Shown here piece by piece: positions 60,501 through 64,000 of a stretch of 64,000 nucleotides of DNA (position 1 is its first letter; the number at the start of each line of letters is the position of its first letter). The stretch is from Ornithinimicrobium cavernae (GTDB taxonomy: Bacteria; Actinomycetota; Actinomycetes; Actinomycetales; Dermatophilaceae). The notes beneath the pieces were generated by a model. That model was given only the letters and a program-made list of their open reading frames with translations. It did no database searches and was not told the origin of the DNA. The stretch spans positions 62,001-126,000 of the forward strand of contig NZ_QDDJ01000015.1 of assembly GCF_003121625.1 (NCBI RefSeq). The letters are read 5' to 3'. A program made the position numbers and the translations under genes.

Positions 60501-60606
60501 CACTGCATCGAACCGTCGGGGCGAGGTCCGGGCAACAGGTTTCGGGCTCCGGCGTCCCGAGCAGACGCCCCGAGGCGGACTGTGCCCGCCGACCGCCCGG
60601 CGCGGC

Positions 60607-61506
60607 CTACGCTCGCCGCCGGGCCGACGTCGCGACATACGCCCCGACGAGCACCAGGACGATGCCGCCCATGGACACCGGTGCCACGGACTCCCCCGCC
60701 AGCCCGGCTCCCAGGCCCAGGGCGACGACCGGCACGACATAGGTAGTCACCGACGCGCGCGGTGCACCGACCCGACCGACCAGCACGGTGAAGAACACGA
60801 ACGCCACCCCGGTGCCGAGGGCCCCGAGCGCCACCATCGAGAGCACGCCGCCCACGGTCGGCGTCGACTCGGCCAGACCCGGCACCCCGAACGGCGCGGA
60901 CACCACGAGGGCGACGAGCTGCGCCCGCAGGATGACCGGCAGTGCGCCGTTGCGGGCCTGCAGCGGCCCGGCCAGGTTGAAGGCCATGCCGTAGAACAGG
61001 GCGGCTCCCAGGCTCATCAGCACCCCTGCGAGGCTGGCCGACCCCTCGACGTTGGGCAGGCCGATGGCCAGGACCCCGGCGAACCCCACGGCCAGACCGG
61101 CGAGCAGCCGCGCGCCCGGCACCTGCCGGAACCAGAGCAGGGCGAAGGCGGCCGTGAACAGCGGGGCCGCCCCGTTGATCATGCCGGCGAGCGCCGAGGA
61201 GATGTGCTGCTCGGCGAGGGTGAACAGCACGAACGGCAGGGCCATCCAGACCAGCCCGAGGAGGACGACCAGCCCCCAGTCACCGCGGTGCCGCAGCGGG
61301 GCGCGGGCCGCCGGCAGGAGGACGAGGGCGAGCGCACCGAGGGCGATCCGCAGCCAGGCGACGGTCACCGGCGGGAAGTCTTCGAGGCCCAGCTTGATGA
61401 GCAGGAAGGACGCACCCCACATCAGGCCCACGGAGATCAGGAGCGCCCAGTCCCGCGGCGCGAAGGCGGCCACCGCGGGAGGCGAGGTGGACGGCATACG
61501 GCTCAT
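60607..61506 (-). CDS. EamA/RhaT-type small-molecule exporter
   Basis: The 299-residue protein has ten membrane helices in two EamA repeats (ALLISVGLMWGASFLLIKLGL and the paired ASLAGVLMSLGAALFYGMAF). The family exports amino acids, purines or drugs. The ATG at 61506 is preceded by a GAGG sequence. The gene is on the same strand as the methyltransferase, with a 106-bp gap. Confidence 0.9.
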   Translation of the reverse strand: MSRMPSTSPPAVAAFAPRDWALLISVGLMWGASFLLIKLGLEDFPPVTVAWLRIALGALALVLLPAARAPLRHRGDWGLVVLLGLVWMALPFVLFTLAEQHISSALAGMINGAAPLFTAAFALLWFRQVPGARLLAGLAVGFAGVLAIGLPNVEGSASLAGVLMSLGAALFYGMAFNLAGPLQARNGALPVILRAQLVALVVSAPFGVPGLAESTPTVGGVLSMVALGALGTGVAFVFFTVLVGRVGAPRASVTTYVVPVVALGLGAGLAGESVAPVSMGGIVLVLVGAYVATSARRRA

Positions 61507-61595
61507 CCTCAGTCACCCCTCCGTCAGGGACCGGACCGGGTATGCCGTTGCGCCGCCCCCGGCCGGGGGACGGCGCACCGGGGCCGGTGTGCGGG

Positions 61596-62570
61596 TCAGT
61601 CGGTGCGGGCGGCCTTGCGGAAGCTGTCGACCGTCTCCCAGAGGGCGACCGCCAGCAGGACGACGATGGTGGTCACCAGGGTGGCCGTGTCGTTGATCTT
61701 CAGCTCGCCACCGGCGTCCCGGACCCACGCGACGGGGAAGGTGTCCCAGGCGTACAGGTCGTTGCGGGCCGCGAGCCAGACCAGCGGTCCGACGAAGAGC
61801 AGGGTGCCCAGCAGGTTCACGACGGCGGTCGGGCGCGTCCACCGCCCACGGGCCAGGACGTGGACGCTGGCCAGCAGGCTCAGCACCATGCCGGTCGCCA
61901 GGACCCAGCGCAGGGAGTAGGCCGTGTCGGTGAAGAGCTGTCCCCACTCGAAGTCGTCGATCGCACCGCCGAGGCGGAACGGCAGCACCAGCAGGACGAG
62001 CAGGAACGCGTTGGTCACCACCGAGGCGATGGAGTCGCTCCAGGTGACCTGGCGTCTCGCCGGCTCCGGGAGCGTCGCCGGGTCCCACTCCTCCGTCGCG
62101 GGGAGGACCTCGAGCTGGTCGGCCTCCAGACCAGTGCGCTCGGCGATCGCGAAGCCCAGGGTCGTCCAGAAGACGACGTGCAGGGCGGCGTAGAACGCGC
62201 CGCTCAGGACGTCGAGGACCAGCTCGCCCGGGGTGCTGTGGTCGAAGAGCCCCACGAGGAGCAGCACGGCGCCCACCACTGCGGGGACGAGCGCCAGCAG
62301 GATCTTGGTGGTGCGCAACCACGCCGGGTAGAACCGCGGTCCGATGAGGGACCGGGGCTCCCCGCGGTAGCTGTCGGCCAGCCGGGTCGGGTGCCCGAGG
62401 TCCAGCAGTGCCTGACGCTCGGCAGCGCCCGGGTCGGCGCTCTCCGGGGCGGCGGCGACGGTGTCCTCGATGGTGCCGCGCAGCTCGCGGGCGATGTCCT
62501 CGCGCTGGCTCTCGGGGAGCTGGACGGTGACGGCGTGGACGTAACGGTCGGTCATGGAGGTCATGGTCAT
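61596..62570 (-). CDS. Permease prefix/HAAS-type membrane protein under PadR control
   Basis: The 324-residue protein starts at ATG 62570, overlapping the PadR stop (ATGA). The N-terminal 75 residues (MTDRYVHAVTVQLPESQRED, then ALLDLGHPTRLADSYRG) match the HAAS/PadR-associated signalling domain. About six membrane segments follow. Such PadR-HAAS pairs control and sense envelope conditions, although the molecular role of HAAS proteins is not established. Confidence 0.85.
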   Translation of the reverse strand: MTMTSMTDRYVHAVTVQLPESQREDIARELRGTIEDTVAAAPESADPGAAERQALLDLGHPTRLADSYRGEPRSLIGPRFYPAWLRTTKILLALVPAVVGAVLLLVGLFDHSTPGELVLDVLSGAFYAALHVVFWTTLGFAIAERTGLEADQLEVLPATEEWDPATLPEPARRQVTWSDSIASVVTNAFLLVLLVLPFRLGGAIDDFEWGQLFTDTAYSLRWVLATGMVLSLLASVHVLARGRWTRPTAVVNLLGTLLFVGPLVWLAARNDLYAWDTFPVAWVRDAGGELKINDTATLVTTIVVLLAVALWETVDSFRKAARTD

Positions 62571-62902
62571 CCCCTGGCGGTGAGTCTGGTGAGTGCGGTG
62601 TTGAGGGCGCTCCACTCCTGGGTGAGCGCGGTGAGGACCCCCCGGCCCTCGGTCGTGAGTGCGTAGAACTTCCGGGGCCGGCTCTCGTCGGTGTTCCACT
62701 CGCTGACGAGCAGCCCCTGCTTCTCCAGGCGTCGCAGCAACGGGTAGAGCGTGTTGCCCTCGACCTCGATGCCGGCCCGGGCGAGGTGCTGGAGCAGCGC
62801 GTAGCCGTAGCGCGGCTCCCCGAGACTGGCGAGCGCCGCGAGGACCACCGTCCCCCGGCGCAGCTCCTGCCCGTGGGTCGCCAACGTCTCCTCTGTGGTC
62901 AT
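62567..62902 (-). CDS. PadR-family transcriptional regulator
   Basis: The 111-residue protein starts at ATG 62902 because the frame upstream of it lies in the promoter. It has the PadR winged helix (RRGTVVLAALASLGEPRYGY, then IEVEGNTLYPLLRRLEKQGL) and the wing RPRKFYALTTEG. It probably represses its own promoter and the coupled HAAS protein. Confidence 0.92.
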   Translation of the reverse strand: MTTEETLATHGQELRRGTVVLAALASLGEPRYGYALLQHLARAGIEVEGNTLYPLLRRLEKQGLLVSEWNTDESRPRKFYALTTEGRGVLTALTQEWSALNTALTRLTARG

Positions 62903-62911
62903 GTCACGGAC

Positions 62912-62939
62912 ATTAGTGTGTGTCACACAGTATTGTCAA
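62912..62939 (-). promoter_or_regulatory. PadR promoter with palindromic operator in the spacer
   Basis: On the minus strand TTGACA (62939-62934) is followed after 16 bases by ACTAAT (62917-62912), nine bases before the ATG. The perfect palindrome TGTGTGTCACACA (62917-62929, plus strand) fills most of the spacer, consistent with autorepression. Confidence 0.78.
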
Positions 62940-63034
62940 GCACACATCACTGTCCGAGGCGAGAGTGGGCGCTCCGCCGCTGTGAAGTCCTCCCTCCCGA
63001 GGGCGGGCGGGGTCCTCCTTGTCAGGATGGGGTC

Positions 63035-63979
63035 ATGAGCTACGAGATCCTCCTCTACCCGCGCACGCCCGGACAGGACTGGGTGGAGGTCCTCGACGCC
63101 GACGAGGCCGACGGTCCGGAGATGGACCTGGCGACCCTCAACCGCGGTGTCGCCACCTTCCGCCGCATCGAGGCGCGCCTGCGCGAGCAGCTCACCGAGC
63201 CGGTGCGGACCTGGGTCGCCGAGGAGGTCGGCGGCGATGTCCTCGGCGAGCTTCAGACGAGGGACAGCGGGTTGCGGGTGGACCTCTATGACCGGTCGGC
63301 CGCGGTCTCCGCGCCCTACGGTGGCCTGTCCGACCCGGTGCACGACCTGGTGCGTCAGGCGGTGGAGGTCGTCGCCGCCGAGACCGGTTACGAGGCCTAT
63401 GACCCGCAGGTGGGCGCTACCTGGGACGGCAGCTTCGATGAGGAGGCCGGGCAGGCGTCGCTGTCCCGGGTCAGCGACCGGAACGACCTCTGGGCGGAGG
63501 CGGACCCCGGCACGCCCGACGAGGACGGCGCATCCCCCGACACTGCGACGCCCACCCCGCCCGAGGGCACGGTCGTGGACGACGAGGACCAGGACGGCTC
63601 GCTGGATCCCCGGGCGGAGCGCGCCCGACTCATCCAGGAACGCCGCCAGCAGCTCCTGGAGGAGCGACGCAAGCCTGCCGCCCTGCGGCGCCGGGGCTGG
63701 TTCTACGCGATCTTCGGCACGATCGTCATCGTCATCGGTCTGATGCGCCTGTTCGCCGGCCAGACCGAGCTCCTCACCTGGCTGTTCCTGGTGGTCGGCG
63801 TCTTCGAGGCCGGCGGCGCCTGGGTCATGTTCTCCCAGGCCAGGCGGGCGCAGCAGCAGGACCAGCAGTCCAGCGACCCGGCGCAGGCTGCCGAGACCCC
63901 CGGCTCCTTCGGCGAGCACTCCCCCGGCACCACAGACGAGGGGCCGGACAACGGGCCGGACGACACGACCCCGCGCTGA
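63035..63979 (+). CDS. Hypothetical protein with C-terminal two-helix membrane anchor
   Basis: The 314-residue protein (ATG 63035, AGGA upstream) has a soluble N-terminal region (SYEILLYPRTPGQDWVEVLD, residues 1-130), a Pro/Thr/Asp-rich linker, a basic segment ERRQQLLEERRKPAALRRRG, and two membrane helices (WFYAIFGTIVIVIGLMRLF and LTWLFLVVGVFEAGGAWVMF) before a Gln/Asp-rich tail. I do not recognise a family, though the N-terminal part resembles short DUF domains of unknown role. Confidence 0.8.
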   Translation: MSYEILLYPRTPGQDWVEVLDADEADGPEMDLATLNRGVATFRRIEARLREQLTEPVRTWVAEEVGGDVLGELQTRDSGLRVDLYDRSAAVSAPYGGLSDPVHDLVRQAVEVVAAETGYEAYDPQVGATWDGSFDEEAGQASLSRVSDRNDLWAEADPGTPDEDGASPDTATPTPPEGTVVDDEDQDGSLDPRAERARLIQERRQQLLEERRKPAALRRRGWFYAIFGTIVIVIGLMRLFAGQTELLTWLFLVVGVFEAGGAWVMFSQARRAQQQDQQSSDPAQAAETPGSFGEHSPGTTDEGPDNGPDDTTPR

Positions 63980-64000
63980 GCCCGCCCGGCCCGAGTGCCT

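Noticed and set aside
1-64000. tRNA, rRNA, insertion sequences and prophage genes
   Set aside because: I looked for CCA-ended cloverleaf patterns, transposase motifs and phage structural genes and saw none that I could support.

Overview
The window is GC-rich (about 70% by eye) and densely coding, with many GTG starts, four-base start/stop overlaps inside operons, short promoter-to-start distances that suggest leaderless mRNAs, and the succinylase branch of lysine synthesis (dapD, dapC). This points to a chromosomal segment of a high-GC actinobacterium. Gene content is compatible with Micrococcales of the Intrasporangiaceae/Ornithinimicrobium type, but nothing here fixes the genus. I see no rRNA, tRNA, CRISPR array, insertion sequence or prophage.

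Layout. 1-5.6 kb (minus strand): a sugar-uptake operon of ROK repressor, lipoprotein binding protein, two ABC permeases and a GH3 beta-N-acetylhexosaminidase cut by the window edge; a TTGACA promoter overlapped by a 9+9 bp inverted repeat drives it. 5.8-7.5 kb: an ECF sigma factor with a co-translated membrane protein. 7.5-12.6 kb (minus): glycosyltransferase, histidine kinase, response regulator, ABC ATPase and ABC-2 permease. 12.7-15 kb: a DHFR-fold protein and two aminoglycoside-phosphotransferase-like kinases. 15.2-24 kb: one 8.8-kb gene for a secreted SpvB/FG-GAP/RHS giant protein. 24-29.3 kb: small metabolic genes, an ArsR/SRPBCC pair, and a fusion of an MT0933-type antitoxin module to an NTF2-like domain.

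29.4-33 kb is a compact type III polyketide synthase locus (PKS, ICMT-like methyltransferase and FAD oxidoreductase on one strand, a UbiA prenyltransferase divergent), likely making an alkyl-phenol or quinone lipid. 33-41.3 kb carries a CocE/NonD hydrolase with an ATP-grasp ligase, a DUF2254 membrane protein broken by an in-frame stop, and a GlxA-type regulator. 41.7-46.7 kb is an uninterrupted dapB-dapA-dapD-dapC-lysA operon, lacking only dapE and dapF for aspartate semialdehyde to lysine. 46.7-55.2 kb is a TetR-controlled catabolic operon: AtoE transporter, acetoacetyl-CoA synthetase, thiolase-like protein with DUF35 partner, thiolase, MaoC and MFS exporter or importer. 55.3-64 kb holds VapBC, a Tat-exported M14 carboxypeptidase, a GNAT, an epoxide hydrolase, a third DHFR-fold protein, a methyltransferase, an EamA exporter, a PadR-controlled membrane protein and a two-TM protein.

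The most unexpected signal is at DNA level: the octamer GTATGCCG (or its complement) occurs 28 times by my count where base composition predicts about two. It appears on both strands, within and between genes, and sometimes imposes the rare ATA codon. Coordinates were read by eye, family assignments rest on recalled motifs, and no database search was possible.
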